The position numbers and the translations under genes are program-made. A DNA stretch of 64,000 nucleotides, from positions 186,001 through 250,000 of the forward strand of contig NZ_AULR01000001.1 in the NCBI RefSeq assembly GCF_000422385.1. Direction: 5' to 3'. The DNA comes from Microbacterium indicum DSM 19969. Its GTDB lineage: Bacteria > Actinomycetota > Actinomycetes > Actinomycetales > Microbacteriaceae. The notes under the pieces were generated by a model. That model was not told the origin of the DNA, made no database searches, and worked only from the letters and a program-made list of their open reading frames with translations. This document shows, piece by piece, positions 25,769 to 35,434 of the stretch (positions are counted from its first letter, which is position 1; each line of letters opens with the position of its first letter).

Positions 25769-27223
25769 ATGACCGCGGAATCCGATCTCCTGTCCTCCGT
25801 CCCCACGGGACTCCGCATCGGCGGCGCGTGGGTGGCGACCGATGCGACGTTCGCGGTGCGCGACCCCGCGACGGACGCGGTCATCGCGCAGGTCGCCGAC
25901 GCCACGGCCGAGCACGCGACGCGCGCGCTCGACGCGGCCGTCGCCGCGCAGGACGCGTGGGCCGCGACCCCCCCGCGCACGCGATCCGACATCCTCCGCC
26001 GCGCGTGGGAGATCGTCCAGGAGCGCGCGGAGGAGATCGCCCTCCTCATGACGCTCGAGATGGGCAAGCCGCTCGCCGAGTCGCGCGGAGAGGTCGCGTA
26101 CGGCGGCGAGTTCCTCCGCTGGTTCAGCGAGGAGGCGGTCCGGATCTCGGGGCGCTACGGCGCCGTGCCCGAGGGCACGGGGCGCATGATCGTGTCGCAG
26201 CGCCCCGTCGGCCCCGCGTTCCTCATCACGCCGTGGAACTTCCCCCTCGCGATGGCGACGCGGAAGATCGCGCCGGCGCTCGCGGCCGGCTGCACCGTCG
26301 TCGTGAAGCCCGCGCAGCTCGCGCCCCTGACGACCTTGCTCCTCACGCAGATCCTCGTCGACGCGGGCGTTCCGGACGGCGTCGTGAACGTCGTCACCTC
26401 GTCGTCGTCGCGACGCGTATCCGAGCCGATCATCGCGGATCCGCGGCTGCGCAAGCTGTCCTTCACGGGGTCGACGCCGGTCGGGCGCCAGCTCATGAAG
26501 CAGGCCGCCGACGGCGTCCTCCGGGTGTCGATGGAGCTCGGGGGCAACGCGCCCTTCGTCGTCTTCGGCGACGCCGACCTCGACGCAGCCGTCGAGGGGG
26601 CGCTCGCGGCGAAGTTCCGCAACATCGGGCAGGCGTGCACCGCCGCGAACCGCTTCATCGTGCACTCCTCCGTCGCCCCCGAGTTCGCCCGGCGCGTGAC
26701 GGAGGCCGTGCGCGCGATGCGGATCGGCCGTGGCACGGAGGACGGCGTCGCGATCGGGCCGCTCATCGACGGCGACGCCGTCGCGAAGGCGAGGGATCTC
26801 GTCGCCGACGCCGCCGGTCGCGGGGCGCGGATCCTCGCGGGCGGCTCCCCCGTCGACCGGCCGGGCACCTTCTTCGAGCCCACGGTGCTCGCGGGCGTGA
26901 CGAGCGCGGCCGAGATCTGGCGCGAGGAGATCTTCGGGCCCGTGCTCGCGATCGCCGAGTTCGACACCGAGGACGAGGCCGTGCGGCTCGCCAACGACAC
27001 CGAGTACGGCCTCGTGTCCTACGTATTCACGCAGGACCTCGCCCGCGGGCACCGCATGATCGATCGGCTCGAGACCGGCATGATGGGCCTCAACGCGGGC
27101 GTCGTCTCCAACGCCGCCGCACCGTTCGGCGGGGTCAGGCAGTCGGGCGTCGGCCGCGAGGGCGGCGCCGAGGGCATCCACGAGTACCTCGAGACGAAGT
27201 ACACGCTGCTGCCCTCGTCCTGA
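25769..27223 (+). CDS. gabD: NAD(P)-dependent succinate-semialdehyde dehydrogenase
   Basis: This 484-residue aldehyde dehydrogenase shows ITPWNFPLAMATRKIAPAL, FTGSTPVGRQLM, the general base in MELGGNAPFVVF, catalytic Cys290 in RNIGQACTAANRF, and GLNAGVVSNAAAPFGGVRQS near the end, the GabD pattern. It turns succinate semialdehyde into succinate. It starts 11 nt after the DUF4190 gene, with GCGAGG as a weak ribosome site. No GABA transaminase is nearby, so it may act on another aldehyde. Confidence 0.9.
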   Translation: MTAESDLLSSVPTGLRIGGAWVATDATFAVRDPATDAVIAQVADATAEHATRALDAAVAAQDAWAATPPRTRSDILRRAWEIVQERAEEIALLMTLEMGKPLAESRGEVAYGGEFLRWFSEEAVRISGRYGAVPEGTGRMIVSQRPVGPAFLITPWNFPLAMATRKIAPALAAGCTVVVKPAQLAPLTTLLLTQILVDAGVPDGVVNVVTSSSSRRVSEPIIADPRLRKLSFTGSTPVGRQLMKQAADGVLRVSMELGGNAPFVVFGDADLDAAVEGALAAKFRNIGQACTAANRFIVHSSVAPEFARRVTEAVRAMRIGRGTEDGVAIGPLIDGDAVAKARDLVADAAGRGARILAGGSPVDRPGTFFEPTVLAGVTSAAEIWREEIFGPVLAIAEFDTEDEAVRLANDTEYGLVSYVFTQDLARGHRMIDRLETGMMGLNAGVVSNAAAPFGGVRQSGVGREGGAEGIHEYLETKYTLLPSS

Positions 27224-27269
27224 CGATCCGCCCACCGGCCGGTGCTTCGATGCCCGGCAGGCCCTCGCG

Positions 27270-27329
27270 AGGACATCTTCCCGCCTCTCGGACATCCAAT
27301 CGGATGTCCATCAGGCGGGAAGATGTCCT
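27270..27329. terminator. Nested bidirectional terminator
   Basis: Outer arms AGGACATCTTCCCGCCT (27270-27286) and AGGCGGGAAGATGTCCT (27313-27329) are perfectly complementary over 17 bp and enclose a second hairpin, GGACATCC / GGATGTCC. It separates the convergent gabD and add genes and ends right at the add stop codon. Confidence 0.8.
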
Positions 27330-28463
27330 TCAGCGGTCGAAGCCCTCCGTGATGAGGTCGATCAGCTCCTCGCGCTGCTCGATCGGCAGGAAGGTCGCCG
27401 CCGCGGCGTTGAGCTGGAACTGCTCGACGTCCTCGAGGTCGTAGTCGAACGCCTCGGCGAGCAGCGACAGCTCGCGCGTGATCGTCGTGCGGCTCATGAG
27501 CCGGTTGTCGGTGTTGACCGTGACGCAGAACCCCAGCTGGTAGAGCAGGTCGAAGGGGTGATCCTCGAGGCTGTCGCCCCACGCCTCGATCGCGCCCGTG
27601 CCGAGATTCGACGACGGCGAGAGCTCGAGGGCGATCTCGCGATCGCGCACCCAGCGGGCGAGGTCGCCGAAGCGCACGCGCACCTCGTCGCCCTCGGTCT
27701 CGATGACCTCGAGGTCCTCGGCGATCCTGACGCCGTGCCCGAGGCGCAGCGCGCGCCCGTCGAGCAGGGCCCCGCGGATCGAGTCGAGGCCGGCCGCCTC
27801 GCCCGCGTGCAGCGTGACGGGGAAGAACTCGCGCGCGAGCAGGTCGAGCGCGGGCTGGTGGCGCGACGCCGGGAAGCCGTCCTCGGGGCCCGCGAGGTCG
27901 AACGCGACCACGCCGTCGTCCCGGAAGCGCAGAGCGAGCTCGGCGATCTCGAGCGAGCGGTCGGCCTGGCGCATGGCGGAGAGGATCTGCGCGACGTGGA
28001 TCGCGTGGCCGTTCTCGTCGGCCGCGTCCTCGCCCTCCTCGAGCCCGTCCTGCACGGCCTGGACGGCCTCGTCGAGCGTCAGCCCCTGCGCCTGGTGCTG
28101 CTCGGGCGCCCAGCGGACCTCGGCGTAGATCACCCCGTCGTTCGCGAGGTCCTCGACGAACTCGCGCGCGATCCGCGTGAGGTTCTCGGCCGTCTGCATG
28201 ACGGCGATCGTCAGGTCGAAGGTCTTGATGTAGTCAACGAGCGAGCCGGAGTCGGCCTGATCGGCGAACCACTCGCAGAGCGACCGCGCGTCTGACGTCG
28301 GCAGTTCGATCCCGGCCTCGTTCGCGAGCTCGAAGACCGTCGCGGCGCGCACGCCGCCGTCGAGGTGGTCGTGGAGCGACACCTTGGGGAGGCTGCGCAC
28401 GGGGACGCCCTCGATCTGGGCCTCCGACCGGCTGGGACGATGGGAACGGGGCGGGCGCGACAT
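27330..28463 (-). CDS. add: Adenosine deaminase
   Basis: This 377-residue enzyme deaminates adenosine or deoxyadenosine. It has the zinc motif SLHDHLDGG, VTLHAGEAAG (zinc His and nearby), RLGHGVRIAED, ALELSPSSNL and CVTVNTDNRLMS, where the Asp pair completes the active site. AAGGAG lies about 6 nt before ATG 28463. An in-frame ATG at 28493 overlaps the deoA stop as ATGA and would add ten residues. It is last in the nucleoside operon. Confidence 0.94.
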   Translation of the reverse strand: MSRPPRSHRPSRSEAQIEGVPVRSLPKVSLHDHLDGGVRAATVFELANEAGIELPTSDARSLCEWFADQADSGSLVDYIKTFDLTIAVMQTAENLTRIAREFVEDLANDGVIYAEVRWAPEQHQAQGLTLDEAVQAVQDGLEEGEDAADENGHAIHVAQILSAMRQADRSLEIAELALRFRDDGVVAFDLAGPEDGFPASRHQPALDLLAREFFPVTLHAGEAAGLDSIRGALLDGRALRLGHGVRIAEDLEVIETEGDEVRVRFGDLARWVRDREIALELSPSSNLGTGAIEAWGDSLEDHPFDLLYQLGFCVTVNTDNRLMSRTTITRELSLLAEAFDYDLEDVEQFQLNAAAATFLPIEQREELIDLITEGFDR

Positions 28464-28489
28464 GCGGTTCTCCTTGCGCTGGTGCGGGG

Positions 28490-29773
28490 TCATGCGGTGA
28501 TGCGCTCGCGCACGATCGGGGCGCTCTCGGGAGCAGTATCGCCGATCTCGATCGCACCCGCCAGGGCCTCGAGGCCGCGGTCGAACAGCGCGGGATCGTC
28601 GGCGCTCATCGTGAGGATCGCGTCGCCCGCGCGCACGCGAGCGCCGGGCTTGACGGCGAGGTCGATGCCCGCCGCGTGGACGACGGGGTCCTCGGCCCGT
28701 GCGCGGCCGGCGCCGAGTCGCCACGCGGCGATGCCGACGCCGAACGCGTCCATCGTCGTGACGTACCCGTCGCGCTCGGCGCGCACCACGTGGGTTTCGC
28801 GCGCCGTCGGAAGCGCGGCGTCGGGATCGCCGTCCTGGGCGCGGATCATGCGGCGCCAGGCGTCCATCGCGCGGCCGTCGGCGAGCGCGTCGGCGGGATC
28901 CTCGTCGACGCCGGCGGCCCGGAGCATCTCGCGCGCGAGGGCGAGCGTCAGCTCGACGACGTCCGACGGGCCGCCGCCCGCGAGCACCTCGACCGACTCG
29001 CGGACCTCGTTGGCGTTGCCGATCGCGAGACCGAGCGGCGTCGTCATGTCGGTGAGGAGCGCCGTCGTGGCGACCCCCGAGTCGGTGCCGAGCTCGACCA
29101 TCGTGCGCGCGAGCTCGCGTGCACGGTCGATGTCCTTCATGAAGGCGCCGGAGCCGAACTTCACGTCGAGCACGAGCGAGGCGGTGCCCTCGGCGATCTT
29201 CTTCGACATGATGCTCGACGCGATGAGCGGGATGGCCTCGACCGTTCCCGTCACGTCGCGCAGGGCGTAGAGCTTCTTATCGGCGGGGGCGAGGCCGGAT
29301 CCGGCGGCGCACACGACCGCCCCGACGTCGCGCAGCTGCGCGAGCATCTCATCGTTCGAGAGCGCGGCGCGCCAGCCCGGGATCGACTCGAGCTTGTCGA
29401 GCGTCCCTCCCGTGTGCCCGAGGCCGCGGCCCGAGAGCTGCGGGACGGCGACGCCGTACGCGGCGACGAGCGGCGCGAGGGGCAGCGTGATCTTGTCGCC
29501 CACTCCCCCCGTCGAGTGCTTGTCGGCCGTGACCTTGCCGAGGCCGTCGAAGCTCATGCGCTCGCCCGAGGCGATCATCGCGTCGGTCAGGACGCGGATC
29601 TCGTCGCGCTCCATGCCGTTGAGCAGGACCGCCATCGTGAAGGCCGACATCTGGGCGTCGGCGACGTAGCCGCGCGTGTACGCGTCGACGAGCCAGCGGA
29701 GCTTCGCCTCGGGCACCGCGCCGCCGTCGCGCTTCGTGCGGATGACGTCGACGGCGTCGAACGGCTCGCTCAT
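28490..29773 (-). CDS. deoA: Thymidine phosphorylase
   Basis: This 427-residue pyrimidine nucleoside phosphorylase has the signature SGRGLGHTGGTLDKLES, TADKHSTGGVGDKITLPLAP at the phosphate site, LVLDVKFGSGAFMK, and a C-terminal domain of the PyNP type. It overlaps cdd by ATGA. Together with cdd and add it degrades imported nucleosides. Confidence 0.95.
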   Translation of the reverse strand: MSEPFDAVDVIRTKRDGGAVPEAKLRWLVDAYTRGYVADAQMSAFTMAVLLNGMERDEIRVLTDAMIASGERMSFDGLGKVTADKHSTGGVGDKITLPLAPLVAAYGVAVPQLSGRGLGHTGGTLDKLESIPGWRAALSNDEMLAQLRDVGAVVCAAGSGLAPADKKLYALRDVTGTVEAIPLIASSIMSKKIAEGTASLVLDVKFGSGAFMKDIDRARELARTMVELGTDSGVATTALLTDMTTPLGLAIGNANEVRESVEVLAGGGPSDVVELTLALAREMLRAAGVDEDPADALADGRAMDAWRRMIRAQDGDPDAALPTARETHVVRAERDGYVTTMDAFGVGIAAWRLGAGRARAEDPVVHAAGIDLAVKPGARVRAGDAILTMSADDPALFDRGLEALAGAIEIGDTAPESAPIVRERITA

Positions 29774-30168
29774 CGCACCTGCTCCAGGTCGCGGGGGCCG
29801 AAGGCATCGGGCAGGACCTCGTCGATCGTGCGCACGCCCGACACCGTCTCGAGCAGCATGCCGGGCGCCGCGTGCTCGAACAGCAGCTGGCGGCAGCGGC
29901 CGCACGGCATGATCGTCTCGCCGTCCTTGTTGACGCAGAGGAAGGCGACGAGCTGCCCGCCGCCCGAGTACACGAGGTCCGAGACCAGGCCGCACTCCGC
30001 GCACAGCGTGACGCCGTAGCCCGCGTTCTCGACGTTGCACCCGGCGACGACGCGGCCGTCGGTCGCGAGGGCGGCGGCGCCGACCGGATAGTGCGAGTAC
30101 GGGACGTAGGCCCGCGTCGTCGCCTCGATGGCGACCCGGCGCAGCGCGTCCCAGTCGATGTCCGTCAC
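29770..30168 (-). CDS. cdd: Cytidine deaminase
   Basis: This 132-residue tetrameric-type cytidine deaminase has the zinc ligands in AGCNVENAGYGVTLCAEC and MPCGRCRQLLFE, and YSHYPVGAAA at the N-terminus. The start is GTG 30168, with AAGGAG about 6 nt upstream lying inside the end of the permease gene, which stops 1 nt earlier. Confidence 0.95.
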   Translation of the reverse strand: MTDIDWDALRRVAIEATTRAYVPYSHYPVGAAALATDGRVVAGCNVENAGYGVTLCAECGLVSDLVYSGGGQLVAFLCVNKDGETIMPCGRCRQLLFEHAAPGMLLETVSGVRTIDEVLPDAFGPRDLEQVR

Positions 30169-30169
30169 A

Positions 30170-31462
30170 TCACTCCTTGACGTAGGGCGTGCCCGAGGCG
30201 GCGGGGGCGCGCGACTGCCCGACGAACCCGGCGACGGCGAGGACCGTCACGAGGTAGGGCAGCATGAGCATGAACTGGCTCGGGATCGGCGTCCCGAGGA
30301 CGACGAGCAGGCTCTGCAGCTGGTTCGCGAACCCGAAGAGCAGGCCCGCGAGTGCCGCCCGGATCGGATCCCAGCCGCCGAAGATCACGGCCGCGAGGGC
30401 GATGTATCCGAGTCCCGCCGTCATCTCCTCGCTGAACTGCGGGACCGAGACGAGCGTGAAGTACGCACCGCCGATGCCCGCGATCGCGCCCGCCAGGATC
30501 ACGTTCCAGAACCGCGTCGCGTTGACCCGGATGCCCACGGTGTCCGCCGCCTGCGGGTGCTCGCCGACGGCGCGGAGGCGCAGGCCCCAGCGTGTGCGGT
30601 ACAGGCCCCACGCCACGAGCGCGACGGCGATGTACATGAGGTAGACGATGAACGTCTGGTTGAAGAGGATCGGCCCGATCACGGGGATCTCGCTGAGGCC
30701 GGGGATCGCCCACGCCTTGAAGGTCGTGGCGCGGTTCAGGTCGAGCTCGTTCGGCACGAGGATGATGCCGTAGAGGAACGTCGTGAGACCCGCGACGAGC
30801 ACGTTGAGGACCACGCCGACGATGACCTGTGCCACGCGATAGGTGATCGCGAACACCGCGAGCAGGACCGAGACGAGGGCGCCTCCGACCATCGCGCCGA
30901 TGAGGCCGAGGAACGCGTTGTCGGTGACCGACGAGATGATCGTCGCCGTGAACGCGCCGAGCAGCAGCTGCCCCTCGATCGCGATGTTCACGACGCCGAC
31001 GCGCTCGCCGACCACGCCGCCGAGGGCGCCGAACACGAGCGGGACCGAGAGCGAGAGCGCGCCCGAGAGCAGGCTCACGACGGGGATCAGGCCATCGGCG
31101 CCCGCCCACGCGAGGAAGGCGAAGATGCCGAAGAGCGCGAACGCGATCGGAACCCAGATCGTCGTCCTGCGGTAGGTCGACGCCGCGAATATCGACCACG
31201 CCGTGAGCGCGGCCATGATCACGATGCCGGTCCAGGCGGCCGGGATCGCGGGGACGCTGATGTCGCCGAGCTGGATCGCCGACGGGCCGCCCGAGAGGCG
31301 GAAGACGGCGTCGCCGCCGCGGGGCGAGGCGAGGAAGAGGACGCCGAGGATCACCGTGACGACGGCGAACGTGATCGGCAGCTTCCAGCTGCGCACCTTG
31401 ACGACGCGGTGCTCGATGGGCGACTCGTCGGGGACGACGGTCTCGTTCACGACGCTGCTCAC
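30170..31462 (-). CDS. Nucleoside ABC transporter permease (second subunit)
   Basis: This 430-residue integral membrane protein of the BPD_transp_2 family has about ten hydrophobic segments, with VVNIAIEGQLLLGAFTA and RAVGEHPQAADTVGI as family motifs. It pairs with the preceding permease to form the channel for a BmpA/YufNOPQ-type nucleoside importer. The start is GTG 31462, overlapping the upstream gene as GTGA. Confidence 0.92.
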   Translation of the reverse strand: MSSVVNETVVPDESPIEHRVVKVRSWKLPITFAVVTVILGVLFLASPRGGDAVFRLSGGPSAIQLGDISVPAIPAAWTGIVIMAALTAWSIFAASTYRRTTIWVPIAFALFGIFAFLAWAGADGLIPVVSLLSGALSLSVPLVFGALGGVVGERVGVVNIAIEGQLLLGAFTATIISSVTDNAFLGLIGAMVGGALVSVLLAVFAITYRVAQVIVGVVLNVLVAGLTTFLYGIILVPNELDLNRATTFKAWAIPGLSEIPVIGPILFNQTFIVYLMYIAVALVAWGLYRTRWGLRLRAVGEHPQAADTVGIRVNATRFWNVILAGAIAGIGGAYFTLVSVPQFSEEMTAGLGYIALAAVIFGGWDPIRAALAGLLFGFANQLQSLLVVLGTPIPSQFMLMLPYLVTVLAVAGFVGQSRAPAASGTPYVKE

Positions 31463-32700
31463 TTCGCCACCGCCTTCTTCGCCTGCTTCTCTCTGGCCTT
31501 CGCGCGTCTCTCCGCCTCGCTCTTCGGGAGGAAGAAGATCGCGCGCACGAGCGGCGGGGCCGCGACGAACAGCACGACGACCGCCTGCACGACGAGGACG
31601 ATGTCGACGGGGATCCCCTCCGACGCCTGCATCGAGTACGACCCGGCCTTGAGCGCGCCGAACAGCACGCCCGCGGCGACGGTGCCCCAGACGCGGTTGC
31701 CGCCGAGCAGCGCGACCGTGATCGCGTCGAAGCCGAAGCCCGCGTCGATCGACGCCGTGAAGCCGCTCGTCACGGCGCCCTGGATCTGCTGCGACGCCGC
31801 GAGGCCCGAGAGGGCGCCCGCGATGACCATCGCGTAGATGTAGATCCGGTTGACCGAGATGCCCGCGGCGCGCGCCGCGTGGGGGTTCTCGCCGACGGCG
31901 CGCATGCGCATGCCGAGCGCCGAGCGCTCCATGAGCCACCACACGACCGCCGCGGCGGCGAGGACGACGACGAAGCCCCAGTCGAGCGCCGGGTACCGGA
32001 CGCCGAGGAGGTTCGGGTACTGCGCCGCGGCCGGCGTCGCCGCCGAGATCGGCTGGTTGCCGTTGGGGTTCTGCAGCACGCCGGCCGTCGAGACCATCCA
32101 GGTCACGAGGTACACGGCGATGTAGTTGAGCATGATCGAGAGGATCACCTCGTGGGCGCCCGTGAGCGCCTTGAGGAGTCCGACGATCCCGGCCCAGATC
32201 GCGCCGCCGACGACGGCGCCGATGAGGACCATGACGAGCATGGCGGGGCCAGGGAGGTCCATCGGGAAGGCGATGAGCGCCGCGAAGGCCGCGCCGAAGA
32301 TGATCTGCCCCTGGCCGCCGATGTTGAACAGGCCCGCGCGGAACGCGACCGCGACGCCGAGGCCCGCCGCGATGAGCGGGGCCGCGTAGCCGATCGAGTT
32401 CGTCAGCGAGCGGATCCCCGTGAGGAAGTCGTCGGCGTTGGTGTTGTAGATCGCTCCGCGGAAGAGGGCGCTGTACCCGCCGGCGACGGCCTGGCCGATC
32501 GCGCTGAGCATGTCGCTCGGGCGGGCGAAGAAGTAGCCGGCTGAGGCGATGACGTCCTCGCTCGTGACGGCGATGAGGATCCCGCCGATGACGAGCGCCA
32601 CGACGAGGGCGAGGATCGTCGTGACGAGCCGCCCGCGCATGATCTCACGCAGGATCTGGTTGCCCCGAGGCGCCTCGGGCGTCGTGTTGTCGGTGCTCAT
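31459..32700 (-). CDS. Nucleoside ABC transporter permease (first subunit)
   Basis: This 413-residue permease of the same family has AFRAGLFNIGGQGQIIFG and RAVGENPHAARAAGIS, an extra long periplasmic stretch after the first helix (about 60-110), and a Lys/Arg/Glu-rich C-terminus (KSEAERRAKAREKQAKKAV). It overlaps the ATPase gene by ATGA upstream and the second permease by GTGA downstream. Confidence 0.92.
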   Translation of the reverse strand: MSTDNTTPEAPRGNQILREIMRGRLVTTILALVVALVIGGILIAVTSEDVIASAGYFFARPSDMLSAIGQAVAGGYSALFRGAIYNTNADDFLTGIRSLTNSIGYAAPLIAAGLGVAVAFRAGLFNIGGQGQIIFGAAFAALIAFPMDLPGPAMLVMVLIGAVVGGAIWAGIVGLLKALTGAHEVILSIMLNYIAVYLVTWMVSTAGVLQNPNGNQPISAATPAAAQYPNLLGVRYPALDWGFVVVLAAAAVVWWLMERSALGMRMRAVGENPHAARAAGISVNRIYIYAMVIAGALSGLAASQQIQGAVTSGFTASIDAGFGFDAITVALLGGNRVWGTVAAGVLFGALKAGSYSMQASEGIPVDIVLVVQAVVVLFVAAPPLVRAIFFLPKSEAERRAKAREKQAKKAVAK

Positions 32701-34211
32701 ACGGCCTGCTCCGTGATGTCGGCTCCGGCCATGAGCAGGCCGAGCGTGTCGCGTGGGGTGTCGCCGGGCACGATGCCGACGATGCGGCCGCGATACATGA
32801 CCGCGATCCGGTCGGCGAGCGCCGAGACCTCGTCGAGCTCGGTCGAGACGACGACGACCGCGAGGCCGTCGTCGCGCGCCGCGACGATGCGGGAGTGGAT
32901 GAACTCGATCGATCCGACGTCGACGCCGCGCGTGGGCTGCGCCGCGACGAGCATCGTGATGTCGCGGTTCATCTCGCGCGCCACGACGACCTTCTGCTGG
33001 TTGCCGCCGGACAGCGTGCCCGCCGCCGTGAGCGGCCCCTGCGCGCGGATGTCGAACTCGGCGATGCGCGCCTCGGCGAACTCCGTCATGGCGCGGCGCC
33101 TCAGCGTGCCGGCCGACGTGAACTCGCCGGTGTCGGTTCGGTCGAGGATGAGGTTCTCGGCGATCGACATCGCGCCGACGAGGCCGTCGACGTTGCGGTC
33201 CTCGGGCACGTACCCGACGCCGGCCGCGAGGATCTCGTGCACGCTCCGGCCGTTGAGCTCCTCGCCCCCGAGGGTCACGGATCCCGTCACGTGGCTCTCG
33301 AGCCCGAGGAGCGCCTCGGTCAGCTCGGTCTGGCCGTTTCCCTGCACGCCCGCGATCGCGAGGATCTCGCCGGGATGCACGTCGAAGCTCACGTCGTCGA
33401 CGACGACCTGGCCGGCGTCGTCGCGGACGCTGAGGCCCGAGACCACGAGTCCGCCGGGCTGGGGCGACGCGGGGCCCTTCCGGACCGTCAGCTCGACGGC
33501 GCGCCCGACCATGAGGCTCGCGAGCTCGGCGTTCGTCGACGTCGGGCTCGCCTCGCCCACGACGGCGCCGCGGCGGATGACCGTGATGCGGTCGGCGACC
33601 TCGCGCACCTCGCGCAGCTTGTGCGTGATGAAGACGATGCCCTTGCCCTCCTCGCGCAGCTGCCGCATGATCGCCATCAGCTCGTCGGTCTCCTGCGGCG
33701 TGAGCACGGCGGTCGGCTCGTCGAACACGAGCACCTCGGCGTCGCGCGCGAGCGCCTTGATGATCTCGACGCGCTGCTGCACGCCGACCGGCAGGTTCTC
33801 GATGAGCGCGTCGGGGTCGACCTGGAAGCCGAAGCGGTCGGCGACCTCGCGCACCTGGCGGCGCGCGCTGCGCAGGTCGAGGGATCCGATCCGCGTCGTC
33901 GCCTCGTGCCCGAGCGCGACGTTCTCGGCGACCGAGAAGACGGGGATCAGCATGAAGTGCTGGTGCACCATGCCGATTCCCGCCGCCATCGCGTCGCCGG
34001 GGCCGCGGAAGTTCTGCGTGACGCCGTCGATGACGATCTCGCCTTCGTCGGCCTGGTAGAGGCCGTAAAGGACGTTCATGAGCGTGGACTTGCCGGCGCC
34101 GTTCTCGCCCAGGAGGGCGTGGATCTCGCCGGGCTCGACGGAGATACTGATGCGGTCGTTGGCGACGAGGCTGCCGAATCTCTTCGTGATTCCGCGGAGC
34201 TCGAGCTTCAT
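32697..34211 (-). CDS. Nucleoside ABC transporter ATP-binding protein (two NBDs)
   Basis: This 504-residue ATPase has two fused nucleotide-binding domains, as in sugar/nucleoside importers. The first has Walker A GENGAGKST, signature LPVGVQQRVEI and Walker B VLVFDEPTAVL. The second has degenerate Walker A GVQGNGQTE, signature LSGGNQQKVVVAR and MLVAAQPTRGVDVG, where the usual DEPT is replaced. This asymmetry is normal for the YufO/RbsA group. Confidence 0.94.
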   Translation of the reverse strand: MKLELRGITKRFGSLVANDRISISVEPGEIHALLGENGAGKSTLMNVLYGLYQADEGEIVIDGVTQNFRGPGDAMAAGIGMVHQHFMLIPVFSVAENVALGHEATTRIGSLDLRSARRQVREVADRFGFQVDPDALIENLPVGVQQRVEIIKALARDAEVLVFDEPTAVLTPQETDELMAIMRQLREEGKGIVFITHKLREVREVADRITVIRRGAVVGEASPTSTNAELASLMVGRAVELTVRKGPASPQPGGLVVSGLSVRDDAGQVVVDDVSFDVHPGEILAIAGVQGNGQTELTEALLGLESHVTGSVTLGGEELNGRSVHEILAAGVGYVPEDRNVDGLVGAMSIAENLILDRTDTGEFTSAGTLRRRAMTEFAEARIAEFDIRAQGPLTAAGTLSGGNQQKVVVAREMNRDITMLVAAQPTRGVDVGSIEFIHSRIVAARDDGLAVVVVSTELDEVSALADRIAVMYRGRIVGIVPGDTPRDTLGLLMAGADITEQAV

Positions 34212-34259
34212 AGGGTCAACCTAACGCGAAGGCCTGATCGGGAGGTAGAGGGCAGACGG

Positions 34260-34305
34260 CACCATGCGGGGCGACCGGATCAGCCTCCGGTCGCCCCGCA
34301 TGGTG
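34260..34305 (-). terminator. Perfect 20-bp hairpin between bmpA-like gene and ABC ATPase
   Basis: CACCATGCGGGGCGACCGGA (34260-34279) and its exact complement at 34286-34305 form a 20-bp stem with a 6-nt loop. It lies 10 nt after the lipoprotein stop and 48 nt before the ATPase start, inside what otherwise looks like one operon. It may partly stop transcription, or protect the 3' end, so that the binding protein is made in excess. Confidence 0.75.
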
Positions 34306-34315
34306 CTTCCGCCCG

Positions 34316-35434
34316 TCAGGAGGGCGAGTTGTCCGACTCGACGGTGATGTCGCCCGAGAGGATCTGCGCCTTCAGGTCGTCGAGCTCGTCGGTCAGGCCG
34401 TCGGGCAGCTGCGACTCGAAGTCGTGGAAGCTCGAGAGGCCGACGCCGTCGTTCTCGAGGGTGCCGATGTACGGCGTCGCGTCGAACTCGTCGGATTCGG
34501 AGGCCGAGATGACGACGTCGTGCGTCGCCTCGTCGATGGCCTTCATGACCGAGACGAGCGTGACGTCGGCGCTGTCGGGCTCGGCGACGGCGAGGTCGCT
34601 GTCGACGCCGAGGATCAGCGCGTCGGGGTACGAGTCGCGGATCGCCGCGATCGCCGAGGTGTAGATCGGGCCGCCGACGGGCAGCACGACGTCGACGCCC
34701 TGCGAGAGGACCTGGTCGGCCGTCTGACGCGCGACGTCGTTGGCCTCGAAGGATCCGGTGAACAGACCCGACTGCGCGGACTGGTCCCAGCCGACGAACG
34801 GGATGTCGGTGCCCTTGTCGTCGTTGTACTTCTGGACGCCCTGCTCGAAGCCGTCCATGAAGACCGTCACCGAGGGGATCTGCGCGCCGCCGAAGGTGCC
34901 GACGCCGTTGCCGCCCTGCTGGTCGGACCACGCCGCCGCGGCGTAGCCGCCGAGGTAGGCGGCCTCGGCCGTGTTGAAGACGATGGGGCGGATGTTCGGG
35001 GCGTCGGGCTCGCCGTCGCCGTCGCCGTCGGCGAAGTCGTCGATGATCGCGTACGCGATGTCGGGGTTCGCCGTCGCCGACTCGATCGTCGTCGCCGACA
35101 GGTTGAAGCCGACCGACACGATCAGGTCGCAGCCCTGGGAGACGAGCTCCTCCATGTTGGGCGCGTAGTCGTTCGCGTTCGTCGACTCCATGTCGATCGA
35201 GGTGATGCCGAGCTCGTCGGCCGCGGCGTCCATGCCCTCCTTGGCCGACTGGTTGAACGAGCGGTCGTTCCAGCCGCCCTCGTCCGAGAGCAGGCAGGGC
35301 TGGAAGTCGGTCGCGGCGTCGCCGCCCGAGCTCGAGCCGCTGTCTTCGGGCGCTGCGCCGCACGCGGCGAGCAGAAGCGCGGTGCCGGCCACCGCCAGGC
35401 CGCCGAAGGCGGCGCGCTTGATCGTCTTGGTCAC
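34316..35434 (-). CDS. BMP-family nucleoside-binding lipoprotein
   Basis: This 372-residue secreted lipoprotein has signal peptide residues 1-24 with lipobox LLLAACGA (Cys25), a short Ser/Gly linker, then a periplasmic-binding fold typical of the PnrA/BmpA family (DEGGWNDRSFNQSAKEG, ADELGI, FVGWDQSAQSG, LPVGGPIYTSAI). It catches nucleosides for the ABC importer encoded downstream. The start is GTG 35434 with GGAGGA about 9 nt upstream. It is the first gene of the seven-gene minus-strand operon. Confidence 0.94.
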   Translation of the reverse strand: MTKTIKRAAFGGLAVAGTALLLAACGAAPEDSGSSSGGDAATDFQPCLLSDEGGWNDRSFNQSAKEGMDAAADELGITSIDMESTNANDYAPNMEELVSQGCDLIVSVGFNLSATTIESATANPDIAYAIIDDFADGDGDGEPDAPNIRPIVFNTAEAAYLGGYAAAAWSDQQGGNGVGTFGGAQIPSVTVFMDGFEQGVQKYNDDKGTDIPFVGWDQSAQSGLFTGSFEANDVARQTADQVLSQGVDVVLPVGGPIYTSAIAAIRDSYPDALILGVDSDLAVAEPDSADVTLVSVMKAIDEATHDVVISASESDEFDATPYIGTLENDGVGLSSFHDFESQLPDGLTDELDDLKAQILSGDITVESDNSPS

